This document shows positions 15,328-22,056 of a stretch of 33,469 bases of DNA, piece by piece. The notes beneath the pieces are model-generated. The model was not told the origin of the DNA. It saw only the letters and a list, made by a program, of their open reading frames with translations, and made no database searches. Position 1 is the stretch's first letter; every line of letters begins with the position of its first letter. A program made the position numbers and the translations under genes. Source of the DNA: Oscillospiraceae bacterium (lineage in GTDB: Bacteria; Bacillota; Clostridia; Oscillospirales; Ruminococcaceae); NCBI GenBank assembly GCA_029068025.1, contig JAIEDJ010000304.1, forward strand, positions 1 to 33,469. Reading direction: 5' to 3'.

Positions 15328-16070
15328 AAGCTGAGCCCTCCGTCCGCGATGATCACCTGTCCCGTAACGTAGTCAAACGCTTCGGAGCAGAGCATAGCAA
15401 CAATGTCCGCGACACCCCTAGCTGAGCCGAATTTTCCCATGGGGATAGCCTTTATGTATTCGGCCTTTTTCTCCTCGGGGATAGCGTCCATCATCTCAGT
15501 CTCGATAAACCCGGGAGCCACTGCGTTTACGGTGATCCCGCGCGGAGCAAGCTCCTTGGCGAGCGTCGCGGTCATGGAATTTACCGCGCCCTTTGTGGCA
15601 GAGTACACGCCCTGACCCTCGACCGCAAGCACCGAGCTTACCGAGCTTACATTGATTATCTTGCCGTGCTTCTTGCTCATCATCTTGAGCGCCGCCTGCT
15701 GCGCGCAGTGAAAATATCCCTTTATGTTGATATCAAGACTGCGGCTGAGCGAATCCTCGTTGATCATCAGCAGATACGCGTCGTCAACCACGCCCGCGTT
15801 GTTGATCAGCACATCAAGCTGCCCGAACTCCTTCTGTACATCACGAAACATCTGCTGAACCGCCTTAAGATCCGCCGTATCCGCTTTGAAAGCAGCCGCG
15901 CGGCGTCCGAGCGCCTCGATCTCGGCAACGACCTCGGCAGCCTTCGCTTCATTTGAATTATAGTTCACCGCAACATCATAGCCGCACTCCGCAAGCCGCA
16001 CCGCGCATGCTCTTCCGATACCGCGCGAAGCCCCTGTAACAAGCGCAACTTTTGTCTGAATTTCACCCAT
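15324..16070 (-). CDS. 3-oxoacyl-ACP reductase, FabG-like ketoreductase
   Basis: An NADPH-dependent short-chain dehydrogenase of 248 residues that reduces 3-oxoacyl-ACP to the 3-hydroxy form. It has TGASRGIGRA at 12-21 (cofactor loop), NNAG at 90-93, catalytic Ser143, Tyr156 and Lys160 in the VSSVSS...VYSATKGA region, PG at about 194 and the C-terminal YVTGQVIIADGG. All are canonical for FabG. GGAGATCTT precedes the ATG at 16070. The dehydratase start overlaps its stop. Upstream are about 210 nt of leader with two inverted repeats, so this gene may be controlled separately from the ketosynthase gene. Enzyme class firm; its role as ketoreductase of a secondary acyl pathway comes from context. 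Confidence 0.95.
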   Translation of the reverse strand: MGEIQTKVALVTGASRGIGRACAVRLAECGYDVAVNYNSNEAKAAEVVAEIEALGRRAAAFKADTADLKAVQQMFRDVQKEFGQLDVLINNAGVVDDAYLLMINEDSLSRSLDINIKGYFHCAQQAALKMMSKKHGKIINVSSVSSVLAVEGQGVYSATKGAVNSMTATLAKELAPRGITVNAVAPGFIETEMMDAIPEEKKAEYIKAIPMGKFGSARGVADIVAMLCSEAFDYVTGQVIIADGGLSL

Positions 16071-16104
16071 AAGATCTCCTGTAAAACATCCATGATTTCA
16101 ACGG

Positions 16105-16156
16105 AAATACGGCGCTTTATTCCGGCTGTTTTTCAGCCGTGTTTTTCGCCGTATTT
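16105..16156 (-). promoter_or_regulatory. Nested hairpin in the leader of the ketoreductase gene
   Basis: The outer arms AAATACGGCG (16105-16114) and CGCCGTATTT (16147-16156) pair perfectly and enclose CGGCTG (16123-16128) with CAGCCG (16134-16139) around an A-rich loop. It lies 34 nt upstream of the fabG-like start. Possible roles are an attenuator or an mRNA processing/stability element between ketosynthase and ketoreductase; no T-run follows the outer stem. Confidence 0.55.
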
Positions 16157-16234
16157 TCATCGAATAATATAACAAATAATTCTTTTGTTTAAGCCAAAAT
16201 ACTGACTTTGTGCAAGCTGTTTTATTCGCGTGTT

Positions 16235-16269
16235 ATCAAGCCTGTTTCCACGCGGATTTCAGGCTTGAT
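16235..16269 (-). repeat. Inverted repeat after the ketosynthase stop
   Basis: ATCAAGCCTG (16235-16244) pairs 10/10 with CAGGCTTGAT (16260-16269) around a 15-nt loop, 11 nt past the stop codon of the KS/CLF gene. There is no T-run on the minus strand, so it is at best a weak terminator or an RNA-stabilising stem that tunes expression of the downstream genes. Confidence 0.5.
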
Positions 16270-16280
16270 TTTCAACGTTT

Positions 16281-18509
16281 TTACTCGGCTTTTTTCAGCA
16301 CTACAGCGGAGTACTGTCCGCCTACGCCGAACGAAGCCGCGAGAACATACTTATACTTGCCCTCGGCGATCAGTTTTGCGGCAGCTGCCGCCTGCTCCGT
16401 GCTTGCCGCGGCACGAGATTCTCCGATCTCACTCTTGACATCGACAACGGGAATATCGCCGAACAGCTCATTGTACGCGTTCTTTTCAAGCTCGTCAACC
16501 GCGGGAACGCCGTTTGCGAAGCCGCATACCGCTTCAATATCCTTTGCCGAGATACCCGCCGCCCTGCACGCTTCCTCACAGACCGCTTTCAGCGCGCTCT
16601 CCGAACCGGTGATCTTGCCGAAATCAACGCTCTTGTGCGTGCACGCCCAGCCCGCAAGCTCAGCGTACTTTTTCGCGCCGCGTGCGGAAGCACTGTGCTC
16701 GTTCTCGAGTATCAGTGAAACCGAACCCTCGCCAAGCCCGTCCTTCAGCAGACCGAGCGTATTATAAAGATATCCCGTGATATCCGTATTTTCATCCGTG
16801 CCCGAGGCTACCATGATCTTCTCGTCGCCGTTTCTGAGAACATCGGCGGCGTAGCAAAGGCTCTGCAAGCCCGCCTGAACGCTGTTCGCGTTGGTAACGT
16901 TGTAGCCTTTGATGCCCGCGAATATACTGAAATATCCGCCCGCCGCATTGTAGACGGTATTCGGGAACGAGAACGCCGAGCCGCTTGCCGTGCCGTTCTC
17001 GATAACGTTCTTTTGGAATCCGACGATCTCAGTCAGAGGTCCGTCCGCCGTTCCGATAATAATACCGATATCGGCGGCGTTGTTGTCGGATACCGTGATA
17101 CCCGCGTCAGCAAGCGCTCTCATGCCGCTGATAAGCTGGAGCTGAGAGAACCTATCCAACTTGCGGTAGAACGCCATCTTTATTCCGTGCTCCTTATAAT
17201 CGTCCGAGGAGATCTCACAGCGCGGCTTTCCGAGCAGCTCACCAATACCCGTCACAAATATCCTGTCGGAATTCGTGCGGTCGGGGATCTCGCGCGGCTC
17301 CTTAGCAAACACGATAGACGCGTTGTTTCCGCCGAACGCAAATGAGTTGGAGGCCGCGAAATTTACCTTTTTCTCGCGCTTGGTGTTCGGAACAAAATCG
17401 AAATCGCCCGCCTTTTCTTTGAGCGTTTCGAGGTTTTCCTCCGTATATCCGATAGTCGGGGGAATAACGTCCTCACATACCGCCTTGACCGTCAGAACCG
17501 CTTCAATAGAGCCTGCCGCGCCCAGACAGTGTCCTGTCATGGACTTGGTGGAGCTTACCGAAAGATGATCGTTCCCGTCGAAAATCGTGTGCAGTGACAA
17601 AAACTCCGCTTCGTCATTCTTCGCGGTGCCGGTGCCGTGCGCGTTGATATAGTCGATATCCGACGGCTCCAGACCCGAATTCGCGACAGCGCGGCTGATA
17701 GCCAGCATCTGTCCCTTGCCCTCGGGATCGGGAGCGGTAATGTGATGAGCGTCGGAGGAAACGCCGCTGCCCAACACCTCACAGTAGATCTTCGCGCCGC
17801 GAGCCTTAGCGTGCTCGTAGCTCTCGATTATCAGCACGCCCGCTCCCTCGCCGAGCGTAATGCCGCCCGAACGGTTGAACGGTGAGCAGCCGTCCGCGTC
17901 AAGCGCGTGAAGCGCGTGGAATCCCGCGAACGCAAGCGAAGTGAAGCTGTCGGAACCTCCCGCGACAAACGCATCCGCCTTGCCCGCGCGGATAAGATCC
18001 GCGGCGTATGCCAGGCTGATGGTTCCCGCGGCACAGGCATTCACCACGTTTGCGGTAACGCCGTTCAGTCCGAAGTGCTTTGCCACATTGTTTGCAATGG
18101 CCGCAGCGGGCATTTTCAGCACGTCCTCCGCAACAGCAGCGCCGTTCTTTTCGGCTGTATAGTACACGTCAATGGAAGCCGCACCGCCGACACAGTTGCC
18201 GACGATAACGCCTATTTTATCGGAATTGCTGTCGTTGACGGTGTACCCCGCATCGTTCAGCGCTTCTCCCGCGGCCTTTATGCACAGCAAGGAAGAACGG
18301 TCAAAGTTCTCATCGGACAGCTCCTTTGAGGGAATGTCCACCTCCGCGCCGACGTTCGCGTAGCAGTTATCGGTGTTTACGGAATTCACCTTGCGGATCC
18401 CCGAAACGCCGTTTACAGCGGCATTCCAGCACTCGTTAACGTTTCCGCCGAGAGCGCAGACCAGTCCCAGACCCGTAACGACAACTCGTCTGTTATTTCC
18501 CACTATCAC
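16281..18509 (-). CDS. Fused ketosynthase - chain-length-factor-like protein (FabF x 2)
   Basis: Two FabF-type thiolase-fold domains in one 742-residue chain. Domain 1 (1 to about 405) is a complete condensing enzyme: Cys159 in NACAAGT, His291 in HGTGT, Lys322 and His327 in KSMTGH, and NSFAFGGNNAS near 388-397. Domain 2 (about 415-742) keeps the fold (NANSVQAGLQSLCYAADVL, SFGVGGQYSAV) but has lost catalysis: Val544 aligns with Cys159, the HGTGT region reads GFANGVP and Glu697 replaces His327. That is the pattern of a chain-length factor, normally a separate subunit beside the KS of type II PKS and aryl-polyene systems. It should extend acyl-ACP with malonyl-ACP. The GTG start overlaps the ACP stop (GTGA). 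Domain call firm; product unknown. Confidence 0.9.
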   Translation of the reverse strand: MIVGNNRRVVVTGLGLVCALGGNVNECWNAAVNGVSGIRKVNSVNTDNCYANVGAEVDIPSKELSDENFDRSSLLCIKAAGEALNDAGYTVNDSNSDKIGVIVGNCVGGAASIDVYYTAEKNGAAVAEDVLKMPAAAIANNVAKHFGLNGVTANVVNACAAGTISLAYAADLIRAGKADAFVAGGSDSFTSLAFAGFHALHALDADGCSPFNRSGGITLGEGAGVLIIESYEHAKARGAKIYCEVLGSGVSSDAHHITAPDPEGKGQMLAISRAVANSGLEPSDIDYINAHGTGTAKNDEAEFLSLHTIFDGNDHLSVSSTKSMTGHCLGAAGSIEAVLTVKAVCEDVIPPTIGYTEENLETLKEKAGDFDFVPNTKREKKVNFAASNSFAFGGNNASIVFAKEPREIPDRTNSDRIFVTGIGELLGKPRCEISSDDYKEHGIKMAFYRKLDRFSQLQLISGMRALADAGITVSDNNAADIGIIIGTADGPLTEIVGFQKNVIENGTASGSAFSFPNTVYNAAGGYFSIFAGIKGYNVTNANSVQAGLQSLCYAADVLRNGDEKIMVASGTDENTDITGYLYNTLGLLKDGLGEGSVSLILENEHSASARGAKKYAELAGWACTHKSVDFGKITGSESALKAVCEEACRAAGISAKDIEAVCGFANGVPAVDELEKNAYNELFGDIPVVDVKSEIGESRAAASTEQAAAAAKLIAEGKYKYVLAASFGVGGQYSAVVLKKAE

Positions 18510-18751
18510 TCACCCCGGTGCTCTTCAACATACTTCGCGAGAGTTTCGATAGACTTGAAGTTCTCTCTCGCCGCGCCTGTCATCTGTACTCCGAACAGGC
18601 TGTCGATACCCGCGATGATCTCGATGGAGTCGATGGAATCCAGACCGATATCGTCGCCGAACAGCTCGGAATCGAACTCCAGCTCGTCCTCGGGAATACG
18701 CAGATTCTCAACCAGCATTGCCTTGATCTTCTCACAAATTTCGGTATTCAT
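18506..18751 (-). CDS. Acyl carrier protein
   Basis: An 81-residue acidic four-helix acyl carrier protein. Ser39 in GLDSIDSIEII is the phosphopantetheine attachment site (the DSL motif reads DSI here). The preceding ELFGDDI loop and the following helix I.GIDSLFGVQMT are typical, and the length matches stand-alone type II carriers. AAGGAG stands 7 nt before the ATG. Its stop overlaps the GTG start of the fused ketosynthase gene, and the acyltransferase gene ends 45 nt upstream, so it is the second gene of the operon. It most likely carries the growing chain for the KS/CLF, KR and DH and is charged by the cluster's own PPTase. Function firm; dedication to this pathway inferred from position. 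Confidence 0.95.
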   Translation of the reverse strand: MNTEICEKIKAMLVENLRIPEDELEFDSELFGDDIGLDSIDSIEIIAGIDSLFGVQMTGAARENFKSIETLAKYVEEHRGE

Positions 18752-18796
18752 AGCTTTATTCTCCTTGATGTTGATAATATATTACGGCAAGAGCCG

Positions 18797-19489
18797 TCAC
18801 TTACTGTTAAATCCCGCTGTTTCCTCGGGAAGATACGTCCCGCAGTCGCCGAAACGTCTTAAAAGACTGCCGTACAGCTGCCATACCTCGCCGCGCGACT
18901 TCTCTATAAGCTGACGCGCGTATTTGCTGTGGCGCATATCCTCGGGGCAGCGACTCTCGATAGGCTCTCCTATCAGGATCTTCTGCCTCATCCCGAACAC
19001 GGAGGAATATGTACCGTACACCGCGCACGGCACTATCGGAACGCCCGTTTTCGCGGAGATCAGCGCCGCGCCGGGCTTGAATTCTCCGAGCCTTCCGTCC
19101 CGCGACAGCCCCCCCTCGGGGAATATCATCAGACTGCCGCCGTTCTTCACTATCCTTTCGGATATCTCAAACCATTCGCCGTCAGGCTCGTCCAGGCTTA
19201 TCGGAACAGTCCTGCACCACGCGATAAACTTGCCCGTCCGCTTCTTCTCATACCATGACCGCTTCACCAGCACCCACGGCTTATAGCGCCACAAGACAGC
19301 TCCGCAGAACGCGCCGTCAAAATGGTGCGTATGATTCGCCACATAAACGCAGGGCAGACCCTTCAGACGCTTTTTCAGCGTTTTATTCGCGTATATGATC
19401 TTCGGACGGAACAGAAAATATACCGTCCAGGTTATCAGCATTTGCCAGAACCTGCCCCACAGGCTCTGCTTACCGGGAGATCCGGCCAA
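18797..19489 (-). CDS. 1-acyl-sn-glycerol-3-phosphate acyltransferase-like (PlsC/LPLAT family)
   Basis: A 230-residue acyltransferase of the PlsC family, which moves an acyl chain from acyl-ACP or acyl-CoA to a lysolipid or similar alcohol at the membrane. NHTHHFD (52-58) is the catalytic HX4D box, and FPEGGLSRDG (123-132) is the phosphate-binding EGTR-type box. VPIVPCAVYGT is the third conserved block, and an amphipathic/hydrophobic stretch near 14-28 could anchor it. The start is best read as TTG at 19489, with AAAGGGG 9 nt upstream; the first ATG lies 16 codons later with a weaker site. As first gene of the PKS/FAS-like operon it may load the finished chain onto a lipid (inference). The promoter lies about 250 nt upstream, beyond repeat element B. 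Confidence 0.9.
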   Translation of the reverse strand: MAGSPGKQSLWGRFWQMLITWTVYFLFRPKIIYANKTLKKRLKGLPCVYVANHTHHFDGAFCGAVLWRYKPWVLVKRSWYEKKRTGKFIAWCRTVPISLDEPDGEWFEISERIVKNGGSLMIFPEGGLSRDGRLGEFKPGAALISAKTGVPIVPCAVYGTYSSVFGMRQKILIGEPIESRCPEDMRHSKYARQLIEKSRGEVWQLYGSLLRRFGDCGTYLPEETAGFNSK

Positions 19490-19513
19490 TTCAACCCGCC
19501 CCTTTATTTAAAA

Positions 19514-19613
19514 GAATTTCAAAATACACGTCACCACGGCACGCTGCGCTTAGCCGTGCTGACGGTACCGGTCAAAATTTTTCTTGAGAAAAATTTTGAC
19601 CTTTTTGAAATTC
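19514..19613 (-). repeat. Palindromic leader element, copy B
   Basis: The closing stem GAATTTCAAAA (19514-19524) pairs with TTTTGAAATTC (19603-19613). Hairpin 1 has CGTCA..CACGGC against GCCGTG..TGACG; hairpin 2 has GTCAAAATTTTTC paired 13/13 with GAAAAATTTTGAC around TTGA. ACCGGT stands between the hairpins, as in A and C. On the minus strand, TTTTAAAT and then AAAGGGG (ribosome site of the acyltransferase gene) follow the closing stem. Confidence 0.8.
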
Positions 19614-19628
19614 CTGCGTATTTTAAAT

Positions 19629-19679
19629 GTTGATCTTGCCACAGTTTCTTTGTCGCAAATTTAAAGTGTTGTTCTTAGC
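19629..19679 (-). repeat. 12-bp motif pair next to element B (39-bp period)
   Basis: GTTGATCTTGCC (19629-19640) and GTTGTTCTTAGC (19668-19679) are spaced 39 bp, with CTTTGTCGC between them. The preceding CTGCGTATTTTAA is nearly identical to the same position beside element A. Both lie downstream of the minus-strand promoter at 19739-19767 and would be transcribed. Confidence 0.65.
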
Positions 19680-19738
19680 TATAATGCTTTTGCCGCGTGA
19701 AAAAAGCCTCAACGGCAATGTTACCGCCAACATTAAAT

Positions 19739-19767
19739 ATTATAGTACAAACGGCGGTTTTTTTCAA
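19739..19767 (-). promoter_or_regulatory. Sigma-A promoter of the PKS/FAS-like operon
   Basis: On the minus strand, -35 TTGAAA (19767-19762) and -10 TATAAT (19744-19739) are 17 bp apart. The predicted leader to the TTG start is about 240 nt and contains the 12-bp motif pair and element B. Confidence 0.75.
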
Positions 19768-19803
19768 TGGACAAATAAGCTACACTTTGTCCCTTATTGT
19801 CCA
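19768..19803. promoter_or_regulatory. Operator-like inverted repeat upstream of the operon promoter
   Basis: TGGACAAATAAG (19768-19779) and CTTATTGTCCA (19793-19803) form an inverted repeat with one bulged base, directly upstream of the -35 box at 19762-19767. A third related half-site, ACTTTGTCCC, lies between them. The position fits an activator site or an upstream repressor operator; the binding protein is unknown. Confidence 0.5.
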
Positions 19804-19943
19804 TCTTGACGCTTTTTGTGGTTCTTTTATGCTTTTTTCTCCGATTTTAACAATTTTTTAAATGAATAAGGTCTATGTTCGTTATTTTGCATAAAGTTTG
19901 TTAATTTTTATTAATATTATTGATACCGGCTATAGATTCACAC
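19804..19943. other. AT-rich gene-free DNA with a weak plus-strand promoter candidate
   Basis: No convincing gene is seen in this part of the 19490-20252 gap. TTGCAT (19887-19892) and TATTAA (19909-19914) with 16 bp between could be a weak rightward promoter that would transcribe the repeat array and the reversed element D. Confidence 0.3.
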
Positions 19944-20033
19944 GCAAAGATCATTGTGACAAAAACGGCGCAAAGCTCCCAAGCCAAGATCAACGTGTCA
20001 AAAGTGTCACAAAGCACTAAAGCCAAGATCAAC
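19944..20033 (+). repeat. Array of 12-bp motifs, 39-bp period (reversed orientation)
   Basis: GCCAAGATCAAC occurs exactly at 19983-19994 and 20022-20033, with a degenerate copy GCAAAGATCATT at 19944; spacing is 39 bp each time. The units also share a TGTSACAAA-type block. These are the reverse complement of the motif beside elements A, B and C and stand on the corresponding side of element D. Confidence 0.65.
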
Positions 20034-20050
20034 AGTCTAAACGCGCAGGA

Positions 20051-20154
20051 GAAATTTCAAAAAGCAGTCCAGAACGGAGAAGCGGAACGAAGTGAAGCGG
20101 AGCCGAGCGGGGCTGGCTAGGGCAGAGCAAAGCTCTGCCCGCTTTTGAAATTTC
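20051..20154 (+). repeat. Palindromic element, copy D (reversed, no gene attached)
   Basis: The closing stem GAAATTTCAAAA (20051-20062) pairs with TTTTGAAATTTC (20143-20154). Near the right end GGGCAGAGC and GCTCTGCCC pair perfectly; the rest is a purine-rich GAAGCGGAACG stretch. TTTTAGATAAA follows the stem, as it does before the degV ribosome site, but here no ribosome site or gene follows. It appears to be an orphan or decayed copy. Confidence 0.7.
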
Positions 20155-20192
20155 TTTTAGATAAACAGCCCTTTGTCAACATTATAAAACCA

Positions 20193-20234
20193 GCTTAGAT
20201 CGACGTGACAAAACCGTTACAAGCCCAGATCAAC
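20193..20234 (+). repeat. Two further 12-bp motifs beyond element D (30-bp spacing)
   Basis: GCTTAGATCGAC (20193-20204) and GCCCAGATCAAC (20223-20234) are both followed by GTGA and A-rich sequence. Element D therefore lies inside a longer array instead of at its end, which suggests insertion into, or expansion of, the array. Confidence 0.5.
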
Positions 20235-20252
20235 GTGAAAAACGGCAAAACT

Positions 20253-20534
20253 TTACTCCAGCTCCAGATCCTGAACAAGGCGCGAGACCTCCGCACGGCT
20301 GATCAGTCGGATTCCTTTTCTGATAAGCTCCGCGTCGGACGGATACAGCGAGCTTATCGGCGTTTTGTAGACTGCCAGAGGCTCGTCCGTACCCTCTTCC
20401 ATCAAAGCGATCTTACCGTTATATTCCTTCAGCACAAAGCATACCGCGTCGGCGGACGCGTCCGCGAGCCTTATAGTCTGTGCCGTCAGAAGCAGCGCAG
20501 CCGCCAGCGCTATGTGTTTTCCGAATTTTTTCAT
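20253..20534 (-). CDS. Small exported BofC C-terminal-domain-like protein
   Basis: A 93-residue protein. Residues 1-26 (MKKFGKHIALAAALLL then TAQT) look like a signal peptide or membrane anchor. Then comes a compact domain with AVCFVLKEYNGKIALMEEG, EPLAVYKTPISSLYPSDAELIRKGI and a short C-terminal helix. This order (LKEYNGKIAVF..., then SLP..D...L..GI) is what I recall for the BofC C-terminal domain of clostridial proteins; BofC in Bacillus restrains the SpoIVB sigma-K checkpoint protease. AAGGAGG stands 9 nt before the chosen ATG; an upstream in-frame extension would run into the YlbJ gene. It follows YlbJ by 71 nt, which supports a sporulation setting. Moderately sure. Confidence 0.7.
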   Translation of the reverse strand: MKKFGKHIALAAALLLTAQTIRLADASADAVCFVLKEYNGKIALMEEGTDEPLAVYKTPISSLYPSDAELIRKGIRLISRAEVSRLVQDLELE

Positions 20535-20605
20535 TGATGATCCCTCCTTGAAAAATGTAATAATATTGTTATTGGTCAAGGAGAAATTATTCCGGATATG
20601 TCGAA

Positions 20606-21637
20606 TTATGTTTTGCTCTTCCGCGTTCCCGCCAACAGGATCGCGCACATTATCAGCACGCACAGTGACAGCACCGCATTCTTCGAGAACGGCTCCGAAA
20701 CGGCGTTAGGAGCCATTACCGGGATCTCTGCCGCCGCGAATTCCCGTGAAAACGGCATTGCGATCAGCGCCGAAAGCGCCGCGCCCCCCGCCCTCGAAAC
20801 AAAGAATCTTCCAAGCGGGATCCCCTTTGCAAGCGACTTTATCTGCAAATGCACACATACTCCCCCGAAGCTCAGCAGCGCGGCGCACAGCGGCATTGCG
20901 TACCGTGTCGGAAGCACGCCATTTATGCGTGTGACCTCCATCATCGCGGGGAATATCTCGGCGCTGCCGAACAGCTTTTCAAACAGCATAAACACGCCGA
21001 CTTGTCTTAGTATCGCGGTTATAGCCGAAAACCCGACTATCATCACGCATACTGTGAACATCACCCTCGCGCTGCCCGTAACGGACGACAGGAACGCATC
21101 CGCGGACAGATCGAACCGCTCGTCCGAACTTGTGAGCTTAATTTCCCCGCCCGCGCGAACCGCCGCCGCGACCAGCAGCGACGAGAAAAAGCATGCCGCA
21201 AACAGCACAAGTCCCGCGCCGATGCTTTGAAACACGCACATTCCCGCGATCCCCACCACGAACGACGGCCCGCTCCCAAAACAGCAGCATAACATTCTCC
21301 CGGCGTCCTTTGCGGAAAGTCTGCCCTCAGCAACAAGCTCCGACAGGAGACGCGCGCCCACGGGATATCCGCCGATATTCGCGAGAACGAACACCGCACA
21401 CAACTCCTCGTCCATTCTCAGGAGCTTGGACATGGGAAAAGTCAGCGGACGCAGCGCAACGCGGTATAAGCCGCTTTTCTGCAAGTATATCGACAGTGCC
21501 GTAAACGCGAAAAGCGACGGAACTATCACATTAAGGCAATCCATGACCGCCCCGCCGACCGCCTCGGAAACCACCTTCGGCTCCGCTATCAGAAACACAG
21601 CGAATACCGCCAATACAATTGAGATCAAATACTTCAT
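20606..21637 (-). CDS. ylbJ: YlbJ-like sporulation integral membrane protein (nucleoside-recognition/Gate domain)
   Basis: A 343-residue multi-pass membrane protein of the YlbJ/Gate family, with about eight hydrophobic helices. Recognisable stretches are the N-terminal KVVSEAVGGAVMDCLNVIVPSLFAF, the FVLANIGGYPVGARLLSELVAEGRLS loop, CFGSGPSFVVGIAG and, in the second half, MEVTRINGV and LLSFGGVCVHLQI. These glycine-rich half-helices recur twice, as in inverted-repeat transporters. In Bacillus, YlbJ is a sporulation-specific membrane protein. The ATG at 21637 is favoured (GGTG 9 nt upstream); a GTG at 21652, only 3 nt after the previous stop, is the alternative. It lies between the TIGR04086 and BofC-like genes in one leftward unit. 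Family call confident, transport substrate unknown. Confidence 0.88.
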   Translation of the reverse strand: MKYLISIVLAVFAVFLIAEPKVVSEAVGGAVMDCLNVIVPSLFAFTALSIYLQKSGLYRVALRPLTFPMSKLLRMDEELCAVFVLANIGGYPVGARLLSELVAEGRLSAKDAGRMLCCCFGSGPSFVVGIAGMCVFQSIGAGLVLFAACFFSSLLVAAAVRAGGEIKLTSSDERFDLSADAFLSSVTGSARVMFTVCVMIVGFSAITAILRQVGVFMLFEKLFGSAEIFPAMMEVTRINGVLPTRYAMPLCAALLSFGGVCVHLQIKSLAKGIPLGRFFVSRAGGAALSALIAMPFSREFAAAEIPVMAPNAVSEPFSKNAVLSLCVLIMCAILLAGTRKSKT

Positions 21638-21655
21638 AATCACATACACCACATT

Positions 21656-22036
21656 TCAGCTGTCGGTCGAATTAACTCCCGCCACTCCGCCTGCCGTCCC
21701 GAAGAATACGCACAGCAGGGGTTTTATCAGCATCATTATGCTTCCTAATTGCCCGAAGATCACCGACAAAATCAGCGGAACCGCCGAGAACATCAGCCCG
21801 CAGAGTGCGCCCGTGCGCATCCCGTCCCGATGACGCAGCATTCCGGCGATCCTGCCGCACACAAAGCTCCCGAGCGACAGCGCGATCACAGAAGCCGCAC
21901 CCGCCGACCTTCCCGCTGAGTCCGAAAACGACAGCACCACGGCGGAAGCAATACTTATCAACAGCGTTGTCGCGCACCCTACCGCCATTCCGGCAAGGTA
22001 CGGCACATATCGTGAATTGATCTTCTTTTTCCGCAT
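21656..22036 (-). CDS. TIGR04086-type small membrane protein
   Basis: A 126-residue protein with four hydrophobic helices (about 13-36, 44-64, 73-97 and 99-119) after a basic start MRKKK. The second and third helices carry SLGSFVCGRIAGML and MRTGALCGLMFSAVP, typical of the TIGR04086/YrzE membrane family of Firmicutes, whose function is unknown. AAGGAG stands 5 nt before the ATG. It is first in a leftward trio with YlbJ and the BofC-like gene, and its stop is a few bases from the YlbJ start. Its leader contains repeat element C, and a consensus promoter lies about 310 nt upstream. Family call reasonably sure. Confidence 0.8.
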   Translation of the reverse strand: MRKKKINSRYVPYLAGMAVGCATTLLISIASAVVLSFSDSAGRSAGAASVIALSLGSFVCGRIAGMLRHRDGMRTGALCGLMFSAVPLILSVIFGQLGSIMMLIKPLLCVFFGTAGGVAGVNSTDS

Positions 22037-22056
22037 ATTAGCTCCTTATCTGAAAA

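Noticed and set aside
16235..16269. Intrinsic terminator after the ketosynthase gene
   Set aside because: The stem is good but no T-run follows on the minus strand; listed only as an inverted repeat.
19627..19809. 60-codon frame after element B
   Set aside because: It consists of repeat tail and promoter DNA, with no ribosome site.
19920..20120. 66-codon frame over the 12-bp motif array, giving 13-residue repeats
   Set aside because: The 39-bp period is a multiple of three, so an open repeat frame arises automatically. There is no ribosome site, the frame runs into element D, and other arrays have 30-, 32- or 40-bp spacing.
19944..20234. CRISPR array
   Set aside because: Only a 12-bp core is conserved, with degenerate copies, variable spacing and partly conserved spacers; no cas genes are in view.
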